Positions 12,656 through 22,947 of a stretch of DNA of 64,000 nt are shown here, one piece after another. Source of the DNA: Neopestalotiopsis rosae (taxonomy: Eukaryota > Ascomycota > Sordariomycetes > Amphisphaeriales > Sporocadaceae); assembly GCA_023078685.1 (NCBI GenBank), contig JALGAS010000006.1, positions 186,001 through 250,000 of the forward strand, read 5' to 3'. How positions within the stretch are numbered: the stretch's first letter is position 1; each line of letters begins with the position of its first letter. Made by a program: the position numbers and the translations under genes. A model generated the notes under the pieces. The model was given only the letters and a program-made list of their open reading frames with translations. It was not told the DNA's origin and made no database searches.

Positions 12656-12856
12656 CAGATTCATCCCATTGACTAAATGCTTCAATTCACTCATCATCTT
12701 CCACCATCAGCTCTTTGCCTACTCTTCTCAGCTCTTGACTACTATTCCAACAGAACAGCACCATACTCGAATATCTATTCACAACCACTGACAGCCTTTT
12801 CTACCTTTCAATCTAGAACATATTCAATCGATCAGAACCCCCATCAATCAGAGAAA

Positions 12857-13708
12857 ATGCGTGCCTTTACTTTTTCCACTATCCTCTTCGCCGCCGCTTC
12901 CCTTGCGGCCCCTTCCCCTCTGAGCTCGGAATTCGTAAGACTATACAAGAAACTATCACAGCAAGGGACTGCGATATACTGACATGGCTACAGTGCAACC
13001 GTCCCGGTCTCTGCGACTTTGAGGATGCCACCGCCCAGGCTCAGTGCATCGCTCAGTGCGAAGCCATCCCCGGCTGGCTGAAGACCAAGAGAAACCCAGA
13101 GCCTCTCTCCTCCAGCTTTGTAAGACCTGAAGACCTCCTATGATCAGAACATGGTTAATATAGAGATTATACGGGTGCTGACACTTTCTACTCAAGTGCA
13201 ACCGCCCCGGTCTTTGCTACTTCCCCGGCGATGCTGCCGCCCAGGCGCAGTGCATTGCGCAGTGCGAGGCCATTCCCGGCTGGTTCAAGGCCAAGAGAAC
13301 CCCCGAGCCTCTTTCCGCCACTTTTGTAAGAGAAAAAAAAAAACCAGCAATATGACATTTTCCGCTTATATCTGAAGAGAGTATCAAGACTGACACTACT
13401 TACTCCTTTTAGTGCCACCGCCCCGGCATCTGTGACTTTGAGGACGCCACTGCCCAGGCTCAGTGCATCGCTCAGTGTGAGGCCATTCCCGGCTGGTTGA
13501 AGCTCAAGCGCAGCCCCGAGCCGCTCTCTTCCGAGTTTGTAAGTATAATTAAAAGAAAAAAAATTCATGCTCTCTCCCCTGTTACTTGCGTCCATTTATG
13601 TGTACAGAGTTAATGACCTGCTCTCTCTAGTGCAACCGTCCTGGTGTCTGTGACTTTGAGGACGCCGCGGCCCAGGCCGACTGCATTGCCTGGTGCGAGG
13701 CCATCTAA
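12857..13708 (+). CDS. Secreted Kex2-processed multi-copy cysteine-rich peptide precursor (four modules)
   Basis: Exons are 12857-12934, 12994-13119, 13197-13325, 13413-13538 and 13631-13708 (178 aa); all four introns are phase 0 and begin GTAAG. Residues 1-17 are a signal peptide. Four modules follow, with Cys at 27/33/44/48 and equivalent positions (C-x5-C-x10-C-x3-C; module 2 has x11) and the shared core QCIAQCEAIPGW. K-x-K-R sites at 56-59, 99-102 and 141-144 separate them. Each module begins with two X-Pro dipeptides: AP-SP, NP-EP, TP-EP and SP-EP, followed by L-S-x-x-F-C. This is the layout of an alpha-factor-type precursor: Kex2 cuts after KR, Kex1 trims the basic residues and a Ste13-like dipeptidyl peptidase could trim X-Pro. 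Four disulfide-bonded peptides of roughly 35-40 residues are predicted. I do not recognise the family; pheromone, effector or antimicrobial roles are all possible. Confidence 0.85.
12908..13708 (+). repeat. Four tandem peptide modules, one per exon boundary
   Basis: The modules start at residues 18, 60, 103 and 145 of the precursor. Modules 1, 3 and 4 are nearly identical in protein but differ at many third codon positions, and module 2 has diverged to C-Y-F-P-G-D in place of C-D-F-E-D. This points to exon duplication followed by purifying selection. The last module lacks the GW-x-K-x-KR tail because the stop codon follows CEAI. Confidence 0.85.
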
Positions 13709-15011
13709 GAACTGCCAACCAGCGTGTCTGTTCTTGATAAGAGTTCACCAGAAATTCAGTTTTTGTCGTTTTCTTTTGTTTTTGGGATCCAAGTAGTGGA
13801 AGGTGTACACGCGGAGCTTTCTTGGCTTTTAGTAAATCCTGGAGGGCAAGGTTATGGAGTTGTTATGGTAGACAGCATTGGTAGAATTTTTATGTTGATT
13901 TCCTTTACAAGGCAGTATTCCCTCGTCCAAGTCATATCGTGCGCTCTGATACCTTGAACGTTGTGAGATTGGGGAATAATGATCTGTAAATGAAGTCCAA
14001 GCCAACAGCATATGTCCCTGACATGGATCGCAGGGGGGCGGGTGCCTCCTAACTCATCTGTTTCTCATGAGTTCTCATCTTGGAAGCAAGGGGTTTACAA
14101 AGATGGATGCTCCTATGTTGCGCATCCTTGACTCTGGTAGAAAACATTGACAGTGGCGTGCGACCTCATTTAGACAGGAATCGAGGTGTTCGAATAACAG
14201 AGATTGATGCTTGGCATGACGTAGGAACAGACATGGACATATCTTTCATGTCTTTGACCGATTGACGCATGATTATTTTGGCTTGGCGCTCTTCGAGCTA
14301 TAGCAGCATGATTATATTTGAGTAATGTGAGACTTTTGATCAAATATTTGACGTATGCAATCTACGTAGTATGTCTGGAGAGAAAACCGTTTGCGCAATC
14401 TATTTTATCGGACGTAGCGGGGCCCGTCTTTGACGCGCGTATAGTCAGCCCAGCATGAAAAGCCAAAAGCCAAATCTACGTCTCATAATTTAGGTATGTC
14501 GGCGTTAAATTGCCCCTGTCGTGGCGCCGTTGGAAATGACGCCTACGGGGATTTAGAATACGTTTCTACTCATGTTTTCATCACTGGAACATGAGATGAA
14601 CTTACACGTCCATTGAAACAGGCGAAATCATTAGGAAAGAAGAACACAGGATTGACGGCCGAAAGCCCTCCGGCAATCGGGACTATCCAGGTATACTTTG
14701 GTGCAAGTTTGGCGGGACCATCTCATAATCTCATAGGGCATTCGGAATGTGGGAGGGCGGCCTTTTTTTAGTGCCGGGACAGCGACAGAAGCCCGATGCT
14801 AGCGATCAACTTTGCCCTTGTCTGGGTCTAGATTTAGCTCGATTGAGCAGCAGTGGCCGCCAGTGAGGGAGAGGGAAGAAAAAAAAACGCCCAACATGCC
14901 CTGGGTTAGGTGTGGGACGTGCAGCCTACGCACTCACTTCATATATCTGCGACATTGATCTTGCCATTGAACCATTGAGCTGGGTAATTTACCAATTACC
15001 GTTTTGATGCC

Positions 15012-15095
15012 ATGAATAGCTTCTTCTCGCAAGAACCTTGGCGTCTCCAGAACCACAACTCGAGTCTGGCCAAGTTTGTCATGGCCTCATGGGCG
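15012..15095 (+). CDS. Possible first exon of an unresolved small gene
   Basis: An ATG opens 28 codons (beginning MNSFFSQEPWRLQNHNSSLA) and ends at a good GTAAGA donor. A TATA-like ATATAT lies upstream near 14942. Several AG acceptors downstream give only short open frames (for example after TTAATAG near 15185), so I could not build a convincing gene. It may be a decayed gene, a very small ORF or chance. Confidence 0.2.
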
Positions 15096-16741
15096 GTAAG
15101 AAACAATGGCTTCGAATGAGCGAAATCAAGGTCAAAAAGTGGAATACGCATGTCTACTATTTGGCAAGTGGAGTACTTAATAGTGGAATATGAGAACCCA
15201 AGCTCCTGGGCAGAGCAGATGCTCTGTTGAAAGGGTCCTTTTTCAGCCTGTTCAGGATTTGAAAATTTGAGAACAGATGGCCGAGAAGGGCAAGGTGAAG
15301 TGGACCGGCACCTTGGTGATGATCCGGCAATCCCCAGACTGGATTATTTTAGGGATCCCACAAGATGATTGGGTCCTCTTTGAACCAAGAGAGGAAGACC
15401 AAGATGACGGAAATGGCCAATCATGAGACACGTGCCAAGGGTTCAAGAGATCCTTCATTTATCAGATTTTAGAACGATACGTAAGAGGCGTGATTCGTGA
15501 AGCAGGGACTAAGGAACAATCGGAATATATATCCACTGTGATATTACTAGGCTGACAGCACTGACCAATGCTGCAGAATTAGAAGGGTGAGCTTCTTTTG
15601 AGTCGAACCAGAACTGATCATATGTGGAAGCGACCATGGTCTGTAGCACAAACGGGGTTACAACAGCATGATTGAGTTTTCCAGGTTTCTTGTTCGGCCT
15701 TTCTTTTTCTAACCGTTGTCCAGGGTCTGCATTTTGGTGTTGAATTTTCCCAGCAACTGCGCCGAGAATTCCGTGCAAACGGAGCGTTCAGGGAGTTCCC
15801 GACGTCGCAACCGGGACTTCCTAGGTAGGTGGTATGCTCCTTTGTCCGGTGGCTTTTCTCGACCTAGTGTGGTGTAGAGTCAATGGAGTCTTGCAACAGG
15901 GGGCTCCAAGTTCAACGACTCCCCTCCCGACTTATACAAACGATACGTAGTACCATGTCACCTACTTTGGGTCTGCCCACGATGTGACGGAACATTCGAT
16001 TGGTTCGCCGTCTTGAGAAGCTCCGGCATATGATTGTTCCAGGGGTTCCCATCTACCAAATCAGCGATGCCGCGGCCAGTGCCGCATTTTCCATGGCCTG
16101 TCAGGTCTGGCCCAGTAAAGCTTGACAAAAGCTGACAGGTGATGACCTTGTCGGCTTCCCCCCTCGCAGCAGTGTCATCTTATTAAACCTGATATCGACA
16201 TGTTGTGGAACAAACATGTTGTCCTCGGCGCAAACGGGGCAAACGAAGGCACGAGTATACCGTCAAGTCCCGCCCCTCTGCCACACCTGAAAGGCACCAC
16301 TGGGCACGCTACAGTCCCCAACTGCCGATCGGCAGTGGTATGCATATACTATTGACGACTTGGGCACAATAAACGTCTCGGAGCTCGATCGGATGACTAA
16401 AGATTCCTAGTGTAAGTCGCAAACGGGGACTTAGGAATGACCAAGCTGGACCTTTGGTGATTTGTGGAGCTTTAGTTTCCAGCCAGACGGGTGCCATCTT
16501 ACAAGGGTTCAGGTTGAATCCTGGGACCCACGCGTCGACTGGCCGTAGCCACCAAGCAAGGGAGACGGATAACTACATCATGTCACCTTGTACCATGCCG
16601 TGTGCTTGTGGAGACCAGGTGAACTTTTAGATCAAGTCATGGCATATGATCGGTATCGTATGTACCAAAGGAGGTCCACCTGGGAACCAATGGCCGTGGA
16701 CAGCTTCCGTTGTTAGTCAAAAGTCAAGAAAGAGGAAAAGA

Positions 16742-16748
16742 TATATAG
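16742..16748 (+). promoter_or_regulatory. TATA box of small secreted protein gene
   Basis: TATATAG lies about 149 nt upstream of the ATG at 16891. Confidence 0.4.
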
Positions 16749-16890
16749 TCCTGCCTGGGCCGCCGCTCACTGGACTGCTCTGTACAACACCCATTTTCTA
16801 CTGCCAAGGCATAAACATAGTTGATCTACAAACATCAACTAGCACTTTCAAGAAATTTCTTCCAAAAACGTTCCTTCCAAATTATCCAAT

Positions 16891-17428
16891 ATGCTTCGCA
16901 GTGTTTTCCTCGCTGCCCTGGCCGGAGTGGCCACGGCCATCCTCGATGGTTCCTTCAACGGTACGGGACAGATCCGCGCTCTGGCTCACGGCACCACCAA
17001 CGGCACCGACCTCGGCTGCCTCACGAATGCGGGTCAATGGACTACCACTGAGGACGACTGTGGTGTCTTTACCGGCGACCGAAATGGTGCTACCGGTGTC
17101 TATATCACCTCTGAGTACGGATCCTGTGGCAGAGCCGAAGACAGTGACAGCGTGCTATATTTCAACTGCGCTGAAGATCAAGATGCTCTCGACTTTTGGG
17201 TAAGGAATTTTCTTTATCGGGGGGGCACCGAACTCGAAACAGCATACTGATACTTGTCACCAGGTCTTCGCCGCATACTCCACAAGGGATATTCTAGTGT
17301 ATAGCGAGACCTTTACCTGGTCTAGCTTTTCCACATTTGCCGACGCTGACACGAACAACCTCACGCTCCACGGCTACCGCACCAATGATCCTGAGCCATG
17401 GGTGTGGATGGGCTGGACTTCTCTATAA
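16891..17428 (+). CDS. Small secreted protein, unknown family
   Basis: Exons are 16891-17199 and 17264-17428 (157 aa), with a phase 0 intron of 64 nt (GTAAGG...CACCAG). It starts with a signal peptide (MLRSVFLAALAGVATA). The mature part has four cysteines (in LGCLTN, DDCGVF, GSCGRA and YFNCAED), probably two disulfides, and N-glycosylation sequons NGT (twice) and NLT. It is acidic and rich in Thr, Gly and aromatic residues, ending WVWMGWTSL. I do not recognise the fold. The size and signal peptide fit a secreted effector-like or wall-associated protein. It lies in a stretch with several other secreted-protein genes. Confidence 0.8.
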
Positions 17429-18145
17429 GGGCAGACTTGACATCAAGGACGTAAAACGGAAAATAAAATAGACGGCTTTTTATCTAGACTGTACCAAAAA
17501 TATTGGACGACACGAGCTTGTCCTGCAAAATGTATCAAGGTTTCTTACTTCAATGCCTGAAGATGTGCATGCGGTTCATCTGATCTTGGAATTGACATGC
17601 TTCATCATCGTCGCCCCATGGAGAGTCCCTCACGACTCAGCCTGGGAATTGCGAAGCTACAAAAGCTTCTTGGCCCAAATTCAACAAAAGCTTCCGAGAG
17701 CCTTTTACTGATGCGAGTCAGGGGTTTCTTACTATCGTCCCGATTGGTTGACAATAGACATAATGGGCTTGAACAAGACAAGCGGAACAAAGAATTTAAC
17801 AACAATGATACCTATGGTCTGCAAACCTTGGCAGGCTTGAACGGGTCAAAAAGCACAATGCCAAAGTTTGAATGGGCATTTCGGAGATCTCAGAGATGAT
17901 TCGGGATCGCCTTGGAACTTTCCAAGTGTTCTTATTTTTGGCATCTGAGCCTTAGGCCATACAAATGCATCGCTTTGTACTGAACCTTTGTATCGTGAGC
18001 AGCATTGAAATTCTATATATGAGAGGGCTAGCATCGTCTCAAGCCGTGTTCTCTTCTTCATCCGCCATCAACTGCATCGGTAAACATTCCCAGTACAAGA
18101 TTCAACCGCATAGACTCCAACACTCCTCGGCTCTTCCTCAAGAAG
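17429..18145. other. Intergenic region
   Basis: This is the spacer between two plus-strand genes. It holds the promoter and leader of the 18146 gene, and no ORF is supported. Confidence 0.45.
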
Positions 18146-19405
18146 ATGTATCCATCCCGTGTCTCCAGTAACAACAGGGCCAGCTACCAGTCGCGTCCAA
18201 GCAGTTACTATGAGCGCCAGATGCCCGCCGAGAGAGAGCAACTCGATGACTTTTATCAAAGCTTCGGGGATATGCGCCTCGACGATACCCATCGTCGCGA
18301 GATGCGGGAGCGCGAGGATCGGCGCAGGTACTCTCGCCCGCCGCCAGCATATGAGAGATTGCCCGAGACGACGAGACGATTCAGTCATGCTTACGAGGAT
18401 GAGTATGGTCGCCCAGCTGCCGGTCCCTCACCAAGTCGTCTTGTATATGGTTCAGCCCCGAGGAGAGGAGGCAACTATGCGGCGCCGCCGCCCGTGGGCG
18501 AGTACTCGGGGATGCGCGAACCTCTCCCACGGGAAGAGGTCGATGCGGAGGAACGCCAGTATGAGCGCCACCACATGCGGCCGCGGGGACAGACACTCGA
18601 CGAGCCTTGGGTCTACCGCCGACCAGTTGTCGCCGAGGTGTTGCCCTCACGCCGCCTTTCCGCCAGGGATCCTGCCCTGTACCTACCACGTGACTGGCAT
18701 GAGAGTCGAGATCCTCCCTGCGAGGAACCTGTTCCGGTCTCGACTCATGTTCGGGCCCAGCCATGCCTCAGGAATTTCTCGAGACCAATCGGAGACACCC
18801 CCGGCAGATCTTTGCACACCGGGGGCAATCGGGTCGGAGACGCACGACAAGCTTCAACGAGAACTGCATGGTGTTCCTCTGATGAGGAAGAAGAGTCGCC
18901 TCAGAGCCCTAGGATTGAGACACCAAGGCGAACATTGACAAATCCACGGTCAAAGGAGGCTACTGGTGCTGGTGGTACTAAGGCTGAGAGTCAACCGTCA
19001 GTGCCCCCAGTTGGCATTTACATCAACACTGGCCACCAAGAGAACCATCAGTCACCTCCGCCGCGAACTCGTGGAACCACATCCACATCAGCAGGCAGTA
19101 GCAGAAGTACACCCTCCACAACAACCATAGTGGTCAAGGAGGAGGAGGAAGAGGAAGAAGACGGGTCTTCCCGCGAGCGGCGACGACGCCGGAGACACCA
19201 CCATCACCATCACGCCAATGAAAGCGAGGAACCGAGAGAGCGAGACTCGACGAGACGCTCCACAAGGGAGCGTGAGCGTTCGAGCCGTCACCATCATCAT
19301 CACACATCGGATGAACCCAGCAGCCGTCACAAGTCGTCTTCGTCGCGGCGGAAGAGGACTCATGCGGCAGCAAGAGAGCGAGACTCCACATGCATTCCCC
19401 AGTAG
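18146..19405 (+). CDS. Disordered Arg/Ser/His-rich protein, unknown function
   Basis: This is a single exon of 419 aa with an ATG at 18146. It has no signal peptide, membrane segment or recognisable domain. The N-terminal half is rich in Arg, Tyr and Pro. The middle has Ser/Thr/Pro-rich linkers and an acidic run (KEEEEEEEDGSS). The C-terminal part alternates Arg blocks with His runs (six and five His) and RERERSSR-type dipeptides similar to RS domains. Such composition is seen in RNA-binding or chromatin-associated disordered proteins and can also bind metal, but no function can be assigned. The codon pattern and long open frame support that it is real. Confidence 0.65.
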   Translation: MYPSRVSSNNRASYQSRPSSYYERQMPAEREQLDDFYQSFGDMRLDDTHRREMREREDRRRYSRPPPAYERLPETTRRFSHAYEDEYGRPAAGPSPSRLVYGSAPRRGGNYAAPPPVGEYSGMREPLPREEVDAEERQYERHHMRPRGQTLDEPWVYRRPVVAEVLPSRRLSARDPALYLPRDWHESRDPPCEEPVPVSTHVRAQPCLRNFSRPIGDTPGRSLHTGGNRVGDARQASTRTAWCSSDEEEESPQSPRIETPRRTLTNPRSKEATGAGGTKAESQPSVPPVGIYINTGHQENHQSPPPRTRGTTSTSAGSSRSTPSTTTIVVKEEEEEEEDGSSRERRRRRRHHHHHHANESEEPRERDSTRRSTRERERSSRHHHHHTSDEPSSRHKSSSSRRKRTHAAARERDSTCIPQ

Positions 19406-21082
19406 ACTCGCTCTTTGTGCTTGTCTATGTGTGTGTGTGTGTGTGTGTGTGTGACAAGGAGACCTTTCCCTAGACACACACGCGCGCACACACACACACC
19501 TACCTGATGCTTGGTTCCGGATCTTGTGCGACAGTTCCCCAGGTAGAACCATCAACCTTGTAATACCATGCAAATTATTCATTACATGATGAGCGAATTG
19601 CTTGTTCTAGAAGTCCGCTTGTTAACATTATCAAGTAAAGTAGAATATGGCATTCACGAAATGTACATACTGATAAGCTGCCAACTGACGATGCTTATGC
19701 CAATGATTCCGACTCATGACTTTGAATTTATCGACTTGATTAAGATTCCATCCCAGAAGCCCGTCTTCCTGTAATCGAAAACGACGGGCAGCAAGATCTA
19801 TCGACAGGTCTAGAATTCCTGATGCATCCGATCACAAAGGGGGGGATGGAAAATAAAAATGAGATCGCCTCCCGCGACGGAGAGTGGCCGCGAGCGAGCA
19901 TCCGTGACAGACAAGTCGATTTCCTGGTTCACTGCTTGATTGATCGCTCCGAATTTGCGGGGGAAGGGCAAACACACAAAACGCCCGCTATGAACAAAAG
20001 AGCTCGGGAATGGGGTTTTGTAGCACAGCTGTATACATGAGGTGTGTAACGAGCAGGGCCCGAAGAATTGCTCAGCAAATGCAAAGAAACGGTGGATAAA
20101 TAAGTCTTCTTCTTTTTGTGCTTGAACATGTCACCGTGAAGGGGAAATACGTTATTCGCACCAATCATGTGAGGATACGGAATGCCAAATTTCTTGGACG
20201 CATCTGAAACCCGGGGTCAATTGACGATGGTTGATCGCCGCGCCGATTTCAATGCGCTGGACTCCGGCTGTATCTTGACAGTTGAGAAAAGGTTGCAAGG
20301 ATAAGAACACACGAAGCTTTCAACTGTGAGGTTTTATCTCGAGTCCTTTGGCAGATTTCTCTTCGCTTTGGGGTAATATAGGAGGCGCCTATAGGAATGA
20401 ATTGTCGAGATAAGTTCGTCCCTTGGCCCGACCAAACCTGTCTGCACCCCGGATTTCGGAAACCGGATCACTACCCTGGGCTCCCGGGGAGAGACAGACA
20501 GGTTGTGCAGAGGGCAACCTCTTCGCCTGATCGCCCGTCGCCCCATCAATGCACAAAAGGGATTATCAGATGCTGGTGGGGAGATGAAAGCAAATTACCC
20601 AACCTGTGAGAATGCCTCGCTCGTTGAGAAAAGGTGGATTCATTGCTTAGAAATGTGATTTTGTGATTGAATTGGATGGCCCCCGATCGGCAACAGCTCT
20701 CCCCGCTGTCTTTGTCTCTGTCTCCCTCACTCCAAAGGCCAGAGCACGTTGTCGACGGGCCTCCCCATGCCAGAACGGGGCTTCACCCGGTTCATGCGAT
20801 ATTGGACCCCTACCACCCCGCCATCATCCGTCACATCACACCCAGAAGCGACGTCTATAGCAGAATATATCAATGGTCTCATAGCCTGCTAAGACTCAAA
20901 CTTTTCACACAGCACGATGATTATCGAATGTTCAACCAGCCTTCGGATCTTCGTCTGCTGCCGCCGCTGCTCTTTTCCACTTCAAGGTGGATGATGCTCT
21001 AATTGCAGCACTACGTGTTGTCTACTTGATCACATACTCTCGTTTAAACAAATCTTTTCGATTCTCCTTTCCCTTCTCCGAC
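19406..21082. other. Intergenic region with TG/AC microsatellites
   Basis: It holds the 3' end of the disordered-protein gene with the TG and AC repeats, then about 1.5 kb without a supported gene, including the promoter and leader of the rhodopsin-like gene. Confidence 0.45.
19428..19499. repeat. (TG)n followed by (AC)n: inverted microsatellite pair
   Basis: About 13 TG units (19428-19453) are followed after about 20 nt by an AC-rich tract with an internal CGCGCG (19474-19499). The two tracts are complementary, so transcript or DNA could fold into a long stem. They lie just 3' of the stop at 19405. Confidence 0.85.
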
Positions 21083-22448
21083 ATGTCTGGGACTTCAACT
21101 GTGCAGGTGATTAATCCATCACTCCCACATGACGATTCTGGACCGCAGGTCAATGCCTGCATCTGGGCGCTGAGCGGCATGGCTGGAGGATGGCTGGTGC
21201 TTCGAATATATTGCAAGTTTATTCGACATAGAAGATTGTGGTGGGATGACTATATTCTTGTTGCATCATGGGTAAGTACACAGTCAAAGGCCAACAAGGC
21301 TTTGATCGTGCGATATGCTCACACCTTCTTCAGCTCATGCTCCTGGGCGGTAACATATCCATCACCCTAGCCATCCAGGACGGCTTCGGCAAGCATTCGT
21401 GGGATATACCCTTCAAGAACTATCCCTCGATGCTCTTTGTGTCGGCGTTTGCGGGCACATTCATGATCATTGGCGCCGCCTGGGGCAAGACGGCCTTTGC
21501 CGTGACCCTCTTGCGCATCTCCACGGGCTGGCAAAAGAGCTTTATATGGTTCATCATAGTGTCGGTCAACGCTGTGCTTGGCACCAGCGCCGTCATGACC
21601 TGGGCTCGGTGTTGGCCCGTCGAAAAGTTGTGGATGATGAACCTCGCCGGCGAGTGCTGGCCTTATAAGTTCAATGTGCGCTACAACATCTTCACTGCTG
21701 GTCAGTATTGCAAACCTCTTTATTACCTGTAAGGGTGAAAGCGTGATTGCTAACACAACCCCCTGCAGGATACTCGGGTCTCATGGATATCACCTTGGCC
21801 ATCATTCCATGGCACATTCTCTGGGGTCTCAGCATCGATCGCAAGGAAAAGCTCAGCGCCCTTGGCGCAATGAGTATGGGTATTTTGTATGTTCAGATGA
21901 TCAAGGCAGAGTCGAGAAAATATGAGTTCTGACCTCTCCCAGTGCCGGAATCACATCATTCGTCAAGATTTATGCTATTCAAGATAGTGGCAACGCAGAT
22001 ATTGGTAAGCCTACGAAGCGCCAGCAGAACTTTGTCCCAAATACGCAACAAGCTTTTCTAACTGATCGCAACAGCGGATACTGTACAACTTGTAGTCCTA
22101 GCCACGGCAGAGATCGCTGTGACCATCATCGCGGCCTCGATCCCAATTTTGCGGGCGCTGGCCCGAGACAAGGTCCCACGCGCCGGACCGTTCCTGGCGC
22201 TGGACGAGACCGAGCACTGGACACGACAGCAAATCACCACCAACGGAACCACGACGACGGCGGCGCAGAACAGCCCGCCTCCCCTGCCGTCCACGCCCAG
22301 GATCGAAGACATCGAGCTCCGGCCCATTTCGAGGAAAAAGTCCTTTTCGGACACCCTCAAGGTCGGGCACCTCTCGCGCATCCAGGAGTTTGACGAGAGC
22401 GCCGTTGTCCAGCGGAGCCCGCGACGGAGTGGCTGGACTCCGGTCTAA
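21083..22448 (+). CDS. Fungal rhodopsin-like integral membrane protein (seven-helix)
   Basis: Exons are 21083-21271, 21334-21700, 21769-21886, 21943-22004 and 22075-22448 (369 aa), all GT/AG and in phase. The protein has an extracellular N-terminus, then about seven hydrophobic helices, including motifs typical of the fungal rhodopsin-like family: LVLRIYCKF followed by WWDDYILV, WGKTAFAVTLLRI, a loop with cysteines around CWPVEKLW and GECWP, GYSGLMDITLAIIPW, and a KIYAIQDS loop. The soluble tail (from about residue 290) is charged, with Ser and Pro. The family (often found near secondary-metabolism and pathogenicity genes, related to PTH11-type proteins) is proposed to include receptors, but the ligand is unknown. 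No CFEM domain is present at the N-terminus. Confidence 0.85.
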
Positions 22449-22947
22449 AGACTTATGCACGCGCGCAGGTGTTAATGACAATAGCCAATGTAGTATGCCT
22501 TTTTTTCTCTGTCTTTTTCTTCTTTCTTCTGAGCCTAAAACAAAAGCACGGATGATTCCCCCCCGGCGTCATGGCGTTTCAGGGACCTCTTTCACGGGTT
22601 TGCGGTCCGCGGCAAAAAAGGCAAAAAGGGTTTCATGTTTCATGTCTTTTTCCTACATGGTGCGCATTCTTCTCCTTCTGATGCGGTATCACACCAAGCA
22701 AATACATAATAGCAGCAACCAGTGGCCAAGAGAGATGAGAGAAATCTTATTGGTTGCAAAACATGTCGAGGTCACGACATGAGATACGAATAATCAACGC
22801 GTTCTGACTTGCAAATCCTCAACGTGACCCTCCAGAAAGACGCAAAAGAAGAGAAACATAGCCAAGTTCTTAACACTCTCCACCCCAGATCGGTCACTTG
22901 CCACCTAAACGTTCCCATCCTTCCACCTCCGAGTCCTCGTCAACTCT
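22449..22947. other. Convergent 3' intergenic spacer
   Basis: It lies between the 3' ends of the plus-strand rhodopsin-like gene and the minus-strand secreted-protein gene, and contains T-rich and A-rich tracts. No gene is supported. Confidence 0.45.

Larger units (their letters stand above)
11783..12856. other. Divergent intergenic region between F-box gene and peptide-precursor gene
   Basis: It contains the start-proximal sides of both neighbours, a (CTG)7 triplet run and the TATA box of the peptide precursor. An ATG at 12677 is in frame with the precursor start but lies only about 22 nt from the TATA box. No separate gene was found. Confidence 0.5.
13709..16890. other. Intergenic region, 3.2 kb
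   Basis: It holds the 3' end of the peptide precursor and the promoter of the secreted protein at 16891. The only coding-like item is a short possible first exon at 15012-15095. The other ORFs have no supporting structure. Confidence 0.45.

Noticed and set aside
12857..13708. Alpha-pheromone precursor identity for the four-module gene
   Set aside because: Layout is similar, but the modules are about 42 residues with four Cys and lack the short W-C-x(n)-C-W core, so the name is not used.
16501..16530. B-box-like GGTTGAATCC suggestive of a tRNA
   Set aside because: One base short of the consensus, with no matching A box or cloverleaf stems at the right distance.
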